Positions 24,780 through 36,010 of a DNA stretch of 64,000 nt are shown here, one piece after another (within the stretch, counting starts at the first letter, position 1; the number at the start of each line of letters is the position of its first letter). The stretch comes from Deinandra increscens subsp. villosa (Eukaryota > Streptophyta > Magnoliopsida > Asterales > Asteraceae), in the NCBI GenBank assembly GCA_039602395.1, contig JBCNJP010000017.1, forward strand, positions 9,376,871 to 9,440,870. Direction: 5' to 3'. Position numbers and translations under genes: made by a program. A model generated the notes under the pieces. That model made no database searches and was not told the DNA's origin. It saw nothing but the letters and a program-made list of their open reading frames with translations.

Positions 24780-25222
24780 AGGAAAAAGACGAAAATAGCC
24801 CCATAAAAATTTTTTCCCAACTTTTAGCCCTATCTTAACGGTCGCTAACGACCTCCATTTAAACCCAAAACGACCGTTCCTGATGACCAGCCACAGTGCG
24901 ACATGTGTCCACCACGGTCGTTCATACGTTGGAAAGGTCGTCGACGACCGTCGTTTTCCGTCAAACGACCGCCGACTACGTGTGTGGTCGCCAACGACCA
25001 CGGTCGTTTGACGGAAAACGACGGTCGTCGACGACCTTTCCAACGTATTAACGACCGTGGTGGACACATGTCGCACAGTGGTTGGTCATCAGGAACGGTC
25101 GTTTTGGGTTTAAATGGAGGTCGTTAGCGACCGTTAAGGTAGGACTAAAAATTAGGAAAAAAAATTCATGGGGCTATTTTCGTCCCAAACTTGGTCAAAT
25201 GGGCTATTTTCGTCTTTTTCCC
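24780..25222. mobile_element. MULE-type foldback element with 9-bp target duplication
   Basis: Almost the whole 443 bp is an inverted repeat centred near 24985 (GGTCGCCAACGACC). The ends are GGAAAAAGACGAAAATAGCC and its complement. A perfect 9-bp direct repeat TTATTTAAA flanks it (24771-24779, 25223-25231), which fits Mutator-like elements. The right arm carries an extra partial copy of the GGGCTATTTTCGTC end motif. Open frames on both strands are a by-product of the palindrome. Confidence 0.85.
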
Positions 25223-25285
25223 TTATTTAAATTGTCGTTTCCACAATGTTACGGTCAATAAATGCCACAATTCATATTAGGCTTA

Positions 25286-25625
25286 GGCTATGTGTAGTCA
25301 TAACCCCCCTCCCTTGGGGTTATGCGACACGTGTATGCTGACTCATCAAAGGGCGGTTATAAGAAAAGTGGTGTAGTCATAACCCACCATAACCCTCCTT
25401 ATAATTATTACCCAATTATTTATATTTATTTAAAAGAAAAAAACTTAAACCAATCAAATCTGGTGAAAATCAAGATGACCAATGAGAAAGGAGGGGGAGG
25501 GGCGCCATCTACATCACGCTCACGGAGGGGAGAAGGCAACATGGCGCCCCGGGGGGTGCCCAGGGACGCTATGTGGGGCGTTATATTGGGCAAGGAGGTC
25601 TTATCACGCCCGATTACACATAGCC
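25286..25625. mobile_element. PIF/Harbinger-type MITE
   Basis: Terminal inverted repeats GGCTATGTGTAGTC and GGCTATGTGTAATC (inverted) are flanked by TTA on both sides (25283-25285, 25626-25628), the TWA duplication of Harbinger elements. The interior has further GTTAT/ATAAC motifs in inverted orientation and no protein domain. Confidence 0.8.
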
Positions 25626-25628
25626 TTA

Positions 25629-27583
25629 GAGACATTTGACAACTTATGTTCAATAAATATATTAGACAACACAAACCCCCAAAATAGTTCTTCATTCGTG
25701 TTCGGTTCTTGATCATGACCCGTTATCCCGGCTACACTTTTTCGGTCACAATTTCTAGTAACATGTTAAAAATTGTAACAACTATATTCAACTACTTAAG
25801 ATAAATCACTAGATTAAGAAAATCAGTAAAAATAAACGAAACTGGAAGCCCTCGCGTGTCGCATAGGTCCAGCCTCACCCTCATCGCGTGCCGCAGCCAT
25901 TCCGCGTGTCGCAAGCCAATTCGGCTCCCTCATCGTGTGGTATAATAACTGGATTTCATAGAACATTTAGCACTTTTTACCTGCACTTTTACTTTAACAA
26001 TTTTTTCATAATTTCGAGTCTTTCTCCAAAATTTTGATTTTTTATCAATCCAAAACATGGAAACCTTCCCATCATCTATCAGACTCGAGCTCATTTACCA
26101 GTCAATCAAACACACAAATTCCATACAAGATTAATTATAACCTTTTCGAAAAGGTTAGGGTTTGAAAGAGAGGTTGTGATCGTGATGATGGGGTGTAAGC
26201 TTGTGCTTAATTGGGTTTCGTTAGAAGGTGATGGATTAGGATGAAATGGTGGTGGTTTGGTTTGTTTGGTTGAGCCGATGAAAGGAGAGGGGAGAGAGGT
26301 TCGAGCTAGTCATGCAAAGGTGGCGGAGGTCGAGAGCCGGGTCAGGTCGGTTGCAAGTATCGAGCGGGTTGAACCCAAAGGCCGAGTGCGAGGGTGATCG
26401 AGTCTTGAATAAAAAGAGAAATCGAGTGATGATGTTGGTGGTTTTAAAATAATTAAAACGTTTGACGAGTTTGATTAAAACACTATTGTAAACTTTAAAT
26501 AAATAATTCAACTAAAAAAGTTTTAATACTAGACGTTAAAATGAAATATTTAAATCACGAGAGTCGATTAATATTATAACGTTTAAAAGAGTGAAAATGA
26601 TGTACGTATTATTTATAATACTACCAAGGTGACGGGAAAATATAAAATTCTTTTGTTGGAAATCAGGCCCCTAATCACACTCTAAAACTCGCGTAAACAA
26701 GTTTGGTTTAGTGCTTCAAAGTCTTACTCATTCATTCAACAAAAAACACGTAGAATAAAAAAGAGAAAAATGACCCTTTCTCCTAAAGAAAAGGAACCCA
26801 CTAACCCACTAAATAGACTCTTTCAAACTAAACTATCGAGAATTAATTAAAACATATGCGGCTAGAAATTAAGACTCCTAAATACTTGACCCATTTGACC
26901 CGACTCAACCTGAACCAATCAAGATTAACCCACCATCTTTTATATATCTTATTATTAAAATTTTAGTTATAAAAGAATTCCATTGTTAATAACAATCGAT
27001 TACAATACTATCATGTGGTTACATCAAGATTATATTCCGGGTGTGCATGAAATGTTACCTAATTTAAATATAAATAGGTCTAATGTACGTATAATCAGTT
27101 AAAATGAGTAGTCAACGTTCAGATGTTGCCTGAAAACATACAGGTTGTCATATGTTGCGTAACAACTAAAACGCTTAAACCAGTGAGTATAAAAAAAATA
27201 CATTATGTTAGTCGTGTAACAAAAAAAAACAGTTCATTAAATTTTAAGATAACAAATATTCACTCACATGTTATTATTCTAATAATAAATTTCATCCTAA
27301 CTAATAATTATGTGATTTTATATAATTGTTCTAGAAAGAATAAAATATTCAGTTTTAATCCATTAAAAAAAATATTTATTTTTAATTCACCCGTTATAAA
27401 TTATATTTACGATATTAACGGAAAGCATCTGGATGTACTCCGTGTCTTTTAATTCCAAAGCTGCAGGCCACATTTCTTGAAGTTACATATTTGTCCTTTG
27501 CTTCATACCATATATTCTTAAATGACCTAGCTTATATATAAACCTTCACCAAAGTGGCTCATGCCTCACACTCAAACATTAAT
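25629..27583. other. Spacer between MITE and second epoxide hydrolase
   Basis: No gene recognised. A run of three CGTGTCGCA/CGTGCCGCA-like motifs occurs at 25850-25930. The final part is the promoter of the downstream gene copy, with TATATATAA at about 27534-27542, some 45 bp before its start codon. Confidence 0.5.
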
Positions 27584-28063
27584 ATGGAGGGGATAGAGCA
27601 CAAGAGCATTAGTGTCAATGGGCTCAGCATCCACATAGCCGAAAAGGGTCACGGTCCATTAGTCCTGTTCCTTCACGGGTTCCCTGAGCTATGGTACTCG
27701 TGGCGCCACCAGATCGTCTATCTGGCCGATCAAGGCTACCGAGCCGTGGCACCAGACCTTCGTGGCTACGGTGACACGACAGGTGCACCGGTGAACGATC
27801 ACACAAAGTTCACCGTTTACCATCTGGTGGGAGACTTGATTGGGCTTCTTGATGCCATCACAAGTGATCAAGGTGAAAAGGTGTTTGTTGTAGGTCATGA
27901 TTGGGGTGCATATGTTGCTTGGCATTTGTGCATGTTTAGGCCTGATAGGGTCAAGGCGTTGGTGAATCTTAGTGTGCCATTTATGCCTTGGAACCCAATG
28001 GGAGACATGGTCCAGATGTTGCGAGCCGCATATGGGGAGGATCATTACGTGGTCAGATTTCAG
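27584..28063 (+). pseudogene. Second soluble epoxide hydrolase, exon 1 only
   Basis: A 480-bp exon encodes residues 1-160, the same length as exon 1 of the intact copy at 22061-23744 and very similar. It has HGFPELW, GHDWGA with the nucleophile Asp, and MFRPDRVKALVNLSVPF. The start is the ATG at 27584 (MEGIEHKS), matching the neighbour's start. The exon ends RFQ at exactly the same codon, but the donor reads CAG/GCAAGT, a GC donor instead of GT. A Helitron terminus begins 42 bp into the intron, and no exon 2 or 3 was seen in the rest of the window. Without the lid tyrosine, Asp and His it cannot be active unless distant exons are used. Confidence 0.8.
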
Positions 28064-28105
28064 GCAAGTATAATGCATGTGGCATTTTTTATATGTATAT
28101 ATAGA

Positions 28106-28135
28106 CTAGGTTAGTAACCCATATAATACACGGGC
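28106..28135 (-). mobile_element. Helitron 3' terminus in epoxide hydrolase intron 1
   Basis: On the minus strand a degenerate CCCGTGTATTA-type hairpin is followed by CTAG (28106-28109) and then T. It fits a Helitron 3' end with the body to the right. The insertion point is 42 bp after the donor of the epoxide hydrolase copy. Confidence 0.6.
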
Positions 28136-28550
28136 TGAATAGAGAGTAATATTAATATTTGATAAATACAAAAGAAAAAGATAATGATCACGAAATTTAA
28201 AAATTATGATTGATATAAAATTCTTATAACATTTATAATTTTATTATGTTTGACAAGTTATTGATTACTTTCCATAAAAGACTAAAATTATTGAGTAAAT
28301 TAATAAAAATCTACTTTAATTTTATCAAAATTTTAAAATAAAATTTTAGTTTTGATTAAATTGGTAATTAATGATGATTATTAAATTAGTAATTGATTGT
28401 GAGCTTGACATATGGCGGTGGTGATGTGGACTATTTATAAATAAGACATGTGGCAAAAAATTTATTGCTTTATTAAGATTAAGATTTCTATGTTAATTTA
28501 ATGACGGGTGCTATTCCCACACCATAATATCTAATCCACACCATTTTTAT

Positions 28551-29041
28551 TAGGGGTGTTCAAAAATATCCGAGTCAGAATCCGTATCCGAATTATCTGA
28601 AATTCCATATCCGAATTATCTGGAAATTTCGGTTATCCGAAAATTCGGACTTGGACTTGGACAATAATTTACAGAATTTTCAAAAGTTTCGGATACACTG
28701 ATATCCGAAAAATTTAAATAAATTAAAATATATTTTTGGTTAATTTGATTTGTATTTGAAGACTTGGACTATGTTTATTTGTTTTGTTGTTTTTTTAAGT
28801 CGAACTTATGTTTATTTGTATTTGAAGATTTGGAGTATGTTTATTTGTTTTGTCGTTTTTTTTTTTGTTAAATTGTGATTTTTTATAAACAAAACAGGAT
28901 TTTTGGATATCCGTTATAACTATCCGAGTCCAGACCGAAATTTCGGACTTAGACTAGGAGAGCGAAACTGATATCCGAAATTTTTAGATACCCGAAATTT
29001 GGATATCCGAAATTCCGGGTATCCGATTTTGAACACCCCTA
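28551..29041. mobile_element. hAT-type MITE rich in TATCCGAAA motifs
   Basis: Ends are TAGGGGTGTTC and inverted GAACACCCCTA. Flanks ATTTTTAT and AATTTTAT form an 8-bp duplication with one mismatch. The inside is packed with GGATATCCGAAATTTCGG-like motifs near both ends. A second family member is at 62191-62774. Confidence 0.85.
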
Positions 29042-29127
29042 AATTTTATAGCTAGTCGTACGCCGTTTGAAAACGTTAAACGCTCGTTAGAAAAGTTTGA
29101 AAAACTTATCATATTATTATACTATAA

Positions 29128-29155
29128 CTAGAGATCGACCGCGCGTTGCTGCGGT
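29128..29155 (-). mobile_element. Helitron 3' terminus, same family as 923
   Basis: CTAG (29128-29131), spacer and the ACCGC...GCGGT hairpin (29138-29155) are identical to the terminus at 923-950. The next base on the minus strand is T, as expected. Confidence 0.75.
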
Positions 29156-31582
29156 AGTCAGGGAAGATAAAAAAAAGTGAATAAAATAAAGAAAATATAG
29201 GTTAATAACTGTATTAAGCAATTTTGAAAATTTCATTAACCTCTTATTCCATGTTATATAACTTTTGTATAAACGCTTCTCCCATAGATCCAGTTGTTAC
29301 GTTTCATATATTCAGTCTTTAATTGTTCATATCAGTGCACATAATAGCTGTATTACATCCCATATTTATAATCAACGCGTCGTTTGAAATAAAACTCTCT
29401 GTATCGAATCACTTCCATATGAAGATGTGCATGTATTTTCGTTTAACAACTCACTTTTATACTTCTCATTTGCACTTTACCATTAACATATTTCAAGTAC
29501 ATATCTTATAGTCAAACCTGCATATATATTGGTGTTGATTTCATTCTGACCAATCAAATCAATCAAAAGAATAAGAAAATTAGTTAAAATTAATTATTTA
29601 TTTTTCCTAATCTTTTTGTTTGAACCTGAATCTCTATTAAAAAACGTTTCTTAATACCACATTAAACTTAAGCAACACAATAATTTTTATTTTTGTCATA
29701 TGATAACAGCCTTCCACTTTTTATGCAGTTGATAATTTAATTAAATACAATTCAAACATATAAGAATGTTTAAGAATGTAGCCTAATTCTGCAAAAACTA
29801 TATGAAAATCACATTGAACCAGAGGGGATTTTAACATCTGAAAATTTATAAACAAAGCTCAGGAAAGTGCAGTCGCCTATTTCTATGCACGTCATCCAAA
29901 TAAAATCTAAGCATTATGCATCTGCCATGATGCAACCTAAAGCCTAAACCAAATTAAAGGTTATCAAAGGCTTAAAATCTGGGAACAAAATTCAGAGGGA
30001 CCACCTTCATATCATCTTCACCACCGGCCAAACTTAATTCCCCAAACCTAATCCCAAACCAAACCTCATATAAACATTAAATATATATATATGTGAAGCA
30101 ACCTCTGGTCTCTATATTAGAAATGGATTCTAAATAACTATATAAACTAAAAGCTGAGAGAGTCAACCTAAATATCCTAACAGCAGAGCCTAATTCTCCA
30201 ACTAAAACTTGGGAAAATTAACATTATGACAGGCGATATATAGCTGTATGCTATATCTATGTTCCTGAGCTCTTCTTAAATATCCTAACAGCATGCATGT
30301 GAGCCAATTTTGACATCTAGAAGCAGCATCAATCAAAATTATATAAAAACTGTAAAGAACTATTGGACACAAAGTGAATGCAAAAGACTAAATAATAAAC
30401 CTTGGTAGATCTGTATTCTCAAGGTTAAAGCAAAGGTAATGATATTCTCCAGACCTATTACCTTAACTTTAAATAACAAAGGCGATTCATGTGTGCCCGA
30501 ATATAGACTGCCCAAGTTAGCATAGGCACCATAAACCATTATGAAAAAAGATTTCCTAAACCCACCTCTTATTTCTATTATATACATCTATTCTAAGTAG
30601 CTATATACACAAAGGAAGTAGGCAGTCTAACCAAATTTCTTTCAACTATCCCTCTAAACTTACTGCAACAGTAACTTAAATTAAGTAAATAAAAATATAA
30701 GCATTAAGCTCTTAATAGGTACACAAGTCTATAAATCTTAACTCCAAGAAACACATATATGCACCAGCTATCGACACTCCAATTTATTACCGTCAAAATC
30801 AGCCAACAGGAAAAAAAATCTTAACAAATAGAAGGCAGAAAGTAAAAATATACCAACTGTGAACATCGGATGTATTAGACATCCATAAAACATCAATGGG
30901 AATGAACTAAAGGCTGTTAATTTGGGCCCTAAAATCATACAAACAACTATAAACGGAGGCAAAAGTTTAAAATGAAAACGACGATATCGCAAGCAGATAG
31001 AGCATCTAAAGGTTTAGTTTAAAGAAAATAGAGTGGAAAACAAACCTTTTGTAGATGATCGGTTGCTACAATCCCAGAGTAAATCAATTCTGGAAAAAAA
31101 AACGATATGGTGAGCAGGTGCAGCATCTAAAGATTGGATTTCAACAAAATATGGTGAAAAAGAAACCATGTGCAGATTCGGCGCAGGTGCAGAGCGGAGA
31201 AAGAGGCACGCAACTTCTGATTGTGAAAGAAGATTAAAGAGAGTGGTGATGAATCAAGGAGGCTATGAAGGCTAGGAAGGAGGCTGAGTCACACGTCGGC
31301 CCAAAAACTCACACATCGGCACACACGTGGCATTACAGAAGATATTACAGAAAAGAAAGCTTTTCTAAAAAAAATATATCCATAAGAGCGTGAGACTCGA
31401 TCACGGGTATCAGCGCAAATACACCTAAGACAAAACCGTTACACCAAATCGTGGGACTGCAAATTTTCTGATACAAATTCTATATATATGAAATATTTTT
31501 TTGTGAATAAAAGGCAAAAAAAAAAAGTCAAGCCAAGACAATATTGGCACGTTATCATAGGTTTACTTCCCTTTTGTATATA
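29156..31582. other. Helitron interior, no gene seen
   Basis: AT-rich sequence with short open frames only. Some intron-like minus-strand sites are present but no recognisable protein segment. Confidence 0.45.
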
Positions 31583-31630
31583 TACAAGTAGGACGACCCG
31601 CGCGTTGTCGCGGAGCCGACCCGTTTAAAA
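31583..31630 (-). mobile_element. Helitron-like 3' terminus, variant, same family as 7355
   Basis: A TTGTATATATACAA palindrome, then a CCGCG...CGCGG hairpin (31598-31612) and CCGTTTAAAAAGT. It matches the terminus at 7355-7395 in order and spacing. Confidence 0.5.
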
Positions 31631-34257
31631 AGTGCGGTTAGGGAAGCTATAACATAGGTGACGTATGTTTGCTACTTCCCACCTAAATAACCTGTGATAA
31701 CATCCAACATGCTAATAAACAAAGTAGTATACAATTAGAGACTCAATTAATATGAAGATGAGGAACATCATATATATTACCAAAAGGTTGTTCCTGGTCA
31801 GAACCTGATATGGTCTTTTACATCTACTTGGAGACCATGAGATGGCCATTCACATCTACTTAGATAAATACATAGTCCTAGGATAGCATAGAGTTAGATT
31901 ACACATACATTTATCCTACATAGTAAGCTTCATCCCCAAAATATTTGTTTTGATAACAAAAGACCAAGAACACATTTACTACCTTCCCTACACATCAGAA
32001 TGCTCCACCTTTTGTTTTTTCTTACTCCCAGCCATGTCAGCCATATCACTCCCTACTATTTGCTGGTGAGGTGCAGAGTGCCCTGCCGCCATCGGGCTGG
32101 AAGTCGTAGCTGCCTTACTATCCCCGTGCAGCGTAATAGTGTGCCTGGCATCCATGGCAGCCTCCTGTTGTTGCTGTATATCCACTGTTTCTGTATCAGC
32201 AGGGCTATCAGTCCCTGCAGGTAATATATCCCACATAAGATACACTATTATTAGCCAATGGCAGCTGCAAGTGTGATGCTGCATGTATAGAGGTGATTTG
32301 AGTAAAGTTACAGTTACCTTGTTGGTCATTTGTGCAAGACTCTCACCTGAATTGGTATTGGTGTTGTTGTTGCTTTTACGTGAGCAGTTCTTAATTGATT
32401 TATCATTTGTTGCCTGCAATGGCGAGCCAATCAAAACAATCTCATTATGCATAACTGGCTATATACATAAGAAAACATTTAGTAACATAAAAGATGATAT
32501 ATGACTAAAATTAAGAAAACTACCACACATCTACAGTCCCATGGGTCTATAATGTATGGAAATATTCTCTTTAAACTACATCACTATCTGTTTGTATGCA
32601 AAAGTTCTATAATGAAAACTACTAACAACTTGCATACTATTTAACATTTACAACAATTTTGTTTGTACGCTAACAAAACTAATTAGTAGTCTAACTGTTA
32701 TTGCCTTATTCTAAGTGTTAAAAGTAGCTGGTACAACATGAAGGTTGCAATAAAAGGTGCTTCGTAGAGACTTGTAAACAATGTTATAAATTCACTCATA
32801 AAAATGGAGTGAACATTAGGAAAATAATAAAACTATAAACACTCAAAGATTTGATAACCAATCACATAAATTGAATAAAGACATTAGATAATAGCAGTTC
32901 TATGGTAACCTACTATAGGAAACATCAGGACACAAAAATGGAAAACTACATCAGTGGTAAAAGAACCAAAAAGTGGTTGATAGATCAGAGCAGTTCTATT
33001 GCAAGAAAACTTAAAGACACAAAAATAGAACACTATATCACTGGTAAAAGAACCCAAAGGTGTTCGGTAAAAGAGAACACTTAAAATGGTAAAATAAGAC
33101 ACAACAATAGAATAACATAGACCATAAGCATGAAGAACTGATAAAAGAAAACACCTCAACATAGAGGTTAAATAGGTTCATGAAGGAGAGTGAGGTACCA
33201 TCAAGTTGGAATAAGGATTTTTTTTGTGGATGATGATGAAGCCGGTGCAGTAGCAGGAGTGTTCTGAACAACATATAAAAATACCAGCATATAAAAATAC
33301 CAACCTGTGAAACTCAAACAAAGGTGCTGGTAAGACAGAACACCAACTACACCTGCACATGAAAAGATCACTTTAGCACCAAATAACGATGAACGGATAC
33401 ATATTAAAAAGGTTGAGAGACCAAAAAAGGTCAAAAGCAAGAATAACGGTTCTAAGAAGCAACAACAACAAAATTTGCTCATTAGTTGGCGAGAGGCACA
33501 CGTTGCGACGCCACAAAATTTGCTCATTAGTTGGCAAGAGGCGCAGGTTGCGACACCGCTGTATGTATCTTCCTATCAAGAGCTATTAGATTTAACATGT
33601 GCATGTGCATATAGATTATATGAAAATGTAAGTGTTGATTTACAAATGTAAATATGTTATGTATAAAAAAAAGTTTGCCTCGGTGTGAGGCTTTCCTGAA
33701 AATCAATTCATTGGATATGAAGCGGGTTTGTCCTCTGGCCTTATCACAATCAGCTAACCATTTTGACTTTTGAAGTCAAACTTATGTGTTTCATAATTAT
33801 AAGTGATACACATTAAAACAACATTGACTACAAATTATCTATTCCATTGGTAGCATCCTTTATAAACTTTAAAAAAAACATGTATAAGACAACAAAAGGT
33901 ATCTGAACAATCTTGAGTTGAAACATAATATATTTGACTTAGAAAAGAGTTAATATTTTACTTGAAGAAACTAATTATAAGAAAGGACTGACCTGCACTT
34001 GACTAACTCAGTTGGGGTGGCCAAATCAACGACCGCGACTCCAACATCAACTCCAGCGACCATCTGTTGGTTGACGGTTATGTGTGCACCAGGTTCAGAC
34101 CTCGAAAGAGCTTCCATCTGACCACTAAATACACACCTAGGCAACTTTTGATAAGTCAACTCATTTGACCAGTATTCTTATAATATAATTTTTTTTGTTT
34201 TATCTGTCGGGCTCATTGGAGAAACATTAATTAACAAATTCATAAGTAAAGTTTTAC
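31631..34257. other. Helitron interior with unassigned minus-strand exon remnants
   Basis: A 154-codon minus-strand frame (31988-32452) ends in a basic SKKKQKVE tail and contains splice-like borders; I cannot assign it. A minus exon-like piece at about 33985-34150 reads GQMEALSRSEPGAHITVNQ and is also unassigned. A diverged direct repeat of about 97 bp is present at 32895-33060. Confidence 0.4.
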
Positions 34258-34324
34258 CTTTCTGTCTGCCTTAGAAGAAATCCAAGCTGCTTATCAAGTG
34301 GTTCTTTCTTCTTCTGATCAAGTT
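34258..34324 (-). pseudogene. PIE1/SWR1-like chromatin remodeller exon fragment
   Basis: A 67-bp minus-strand exon with an AG acceptor and a GT donor (AAAG/GTAAAA) reads EPLDKQLGFLLRQTER. This closely resembles the LDKQLEFLLGQTERYS segment of plant SWR1-family ATPases such as PIE1. Only this piece is present, inside Helitron-type sequence, so it is a captured scrap. Confidence 0.5.
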
Positions 34325-34434
34325 CTAATCATGTTAGTTTCATCTGTCAAGAAAGTAACATTCAACTAAACAAAATATTCAAAAAATCCCTTAGTAGAAA
34401 TTCATATGTATGTATATATATATATATATATATA

Positions 34435-34670
34435 TCTGCAAAAAGGATAAAGGATGGACAAAATGGAACCCTTGTTGAGTTGGAGAATCCTTGGAACCTA
34501 AATGAATGGCTCACAATGCTCCACATATACATAGCTAAAAGGGTAACAAAGTAAATTACCCATTCTCTCTCCTCTCCCCTCTAACTTCTTTTCTCTCTCC
34601 TCTCTCCTCTTCTCTCTCTCTTTCTCTCTCCTCCTCTCCTCTTTTGTCCATCCTTTATCCTTTTTGCAGA
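34435..34670. mobile_element. MITE with 29-bp perfect inverted ends, inserted at a TA repeat
   Basis: The first 29 bases (starting TCTGCAAAAAGGATAAAGG) are repeated exactly inverted at 34642-34670. The interior holds a pyrimidine-rich CTCTCTCC tract. The left flank is a (TA)n microsatellite. A related inverted segment with GAGTTGGAGAATC and GGAACCC is found at 37497-37547, so this may be one end of a larger composite. Confidence 0.7.
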
Positions 34671-35039
34671 TTTTTTCCTTTTACCTTTTAAAACGTTTTT
34701 AAAATCACAAGAATATAAAACACGTATTTACAGATACGAAATGTTACATACGTAACTTTTTTGAGTCTGAACAAAAATATTACAATCAACGGCATATATA
34801 TTCGCGAGTACAAGTTAAATTTGAAAATAATTATTATAAAAAAAGATTATTTTATCTGTTGTAAAGCAAAAAAATTACAAATATACCTAATTAAAAAACA
34901 TTACGGTTAACACCAAATATAACACAATTAACAATATACATTTTGATATAACAAAGTATATCAAAACAAATAAAAAATTGTCAAAAAATTTATATAACAA
35001 GCTACATAAACATCTAAAACTATTTATTCTTCAGTGCTT

Positions 35040-36010
35040 GATAATTATCTTCAGATTTGACAAAAAAAATACATTCACCTACAAAGAAAAACAAAATTCA
35101 TTAGTTTTATCTACATATATAACACAGATATATTATTAGAAATATATGTTAAGCATTTAACACATGGCATATAGACAAAAATAAAAATAAAAAACATCAA
35201 ACAACTTACATCTTGAACATCAAAAAACGTTACATATATCACGTTATCAAACAAAAAATTACATATGTAACATTATCAAACAAGTTACATATGTAACTTG
35301 TATGAACAATATTAAAGATATCAACAAGACACTTTAGCATTCTTTTAAGGATCTTTTATTAGGAAAAAAAAATCAAGAAACAGGTTTAATTGATATATGC
35401 ATTTAACACATGGTATATAAATAAAATTAAAAAAAAACATCAAGCAAGTTACATCTTGAACATCAAAATAGTTACATATGTAACATTATCAAACAAGTTA
35501 CGTATGTAACTTGTATGGACTACTAAACATATTAACAAGACACTTTAGCAGTTTTTTAGGATCTTTTATTAGTAATAAATCAAGAAGCAATTTTAATTGA
35601 TATATGCATTTAACACATGGTATATAAACAAAAATTAAAAAAAACATCAAAAAAGTTACATATGTAACATTCACAAAAAAAGTTACATATGTAACTTTTA
35701 TAAACAAGTTTAAACATATCAACAAGACACTTTAGCATACTTTTATGATTTTTAATTAGAAAAAAATCAAGAAACAAGTTTAACTGATATATACATTTAA
35801 CACATGGTATATAAACCAAAAAAAAATCAAAAAGTTACATATTCAACTTAAAAAGTTACATATGTAGCATTATCAAACAAGTTACATATATAACTTGTAT
35901 GAACAATATTAAACATATCAACAAGTTACACATGTAAAGTTACATATGTTTAATATCAAAAAGTTACACATGTAACATAAAAAAGTTACACATGTAACAT
36001 TATAATAATA
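35040..36010. repeat. Array of GTTACATATGTAAC palindromes in about 200-bp units
   Basis: About eleven copies of the 14-bp palindrome GTTACATATGTAAC or one-base variants (GTTACACATGTAAC, GTTACGTATGTAAC) fall in pairs. They are embedded in longer repeats of about 190-211 bp that also share AACAAGACACTTTAGCA and AACACATGGTATATAAA. No coding capacity. Confidence 0.85.

Noticed and set aside
24771..25127. Overlapping frames on both strands at the palindrome
   Set aside because: The two arms of a foldback element read identically on both strands; no domain is visible.
31988..32452. 154-codon minus-strand frame as a host gene
   Set aside because: No recognisable domain, several internal splice-like borders, and it lies in Helitron-type sequence; kept only as an unassigned remnant.
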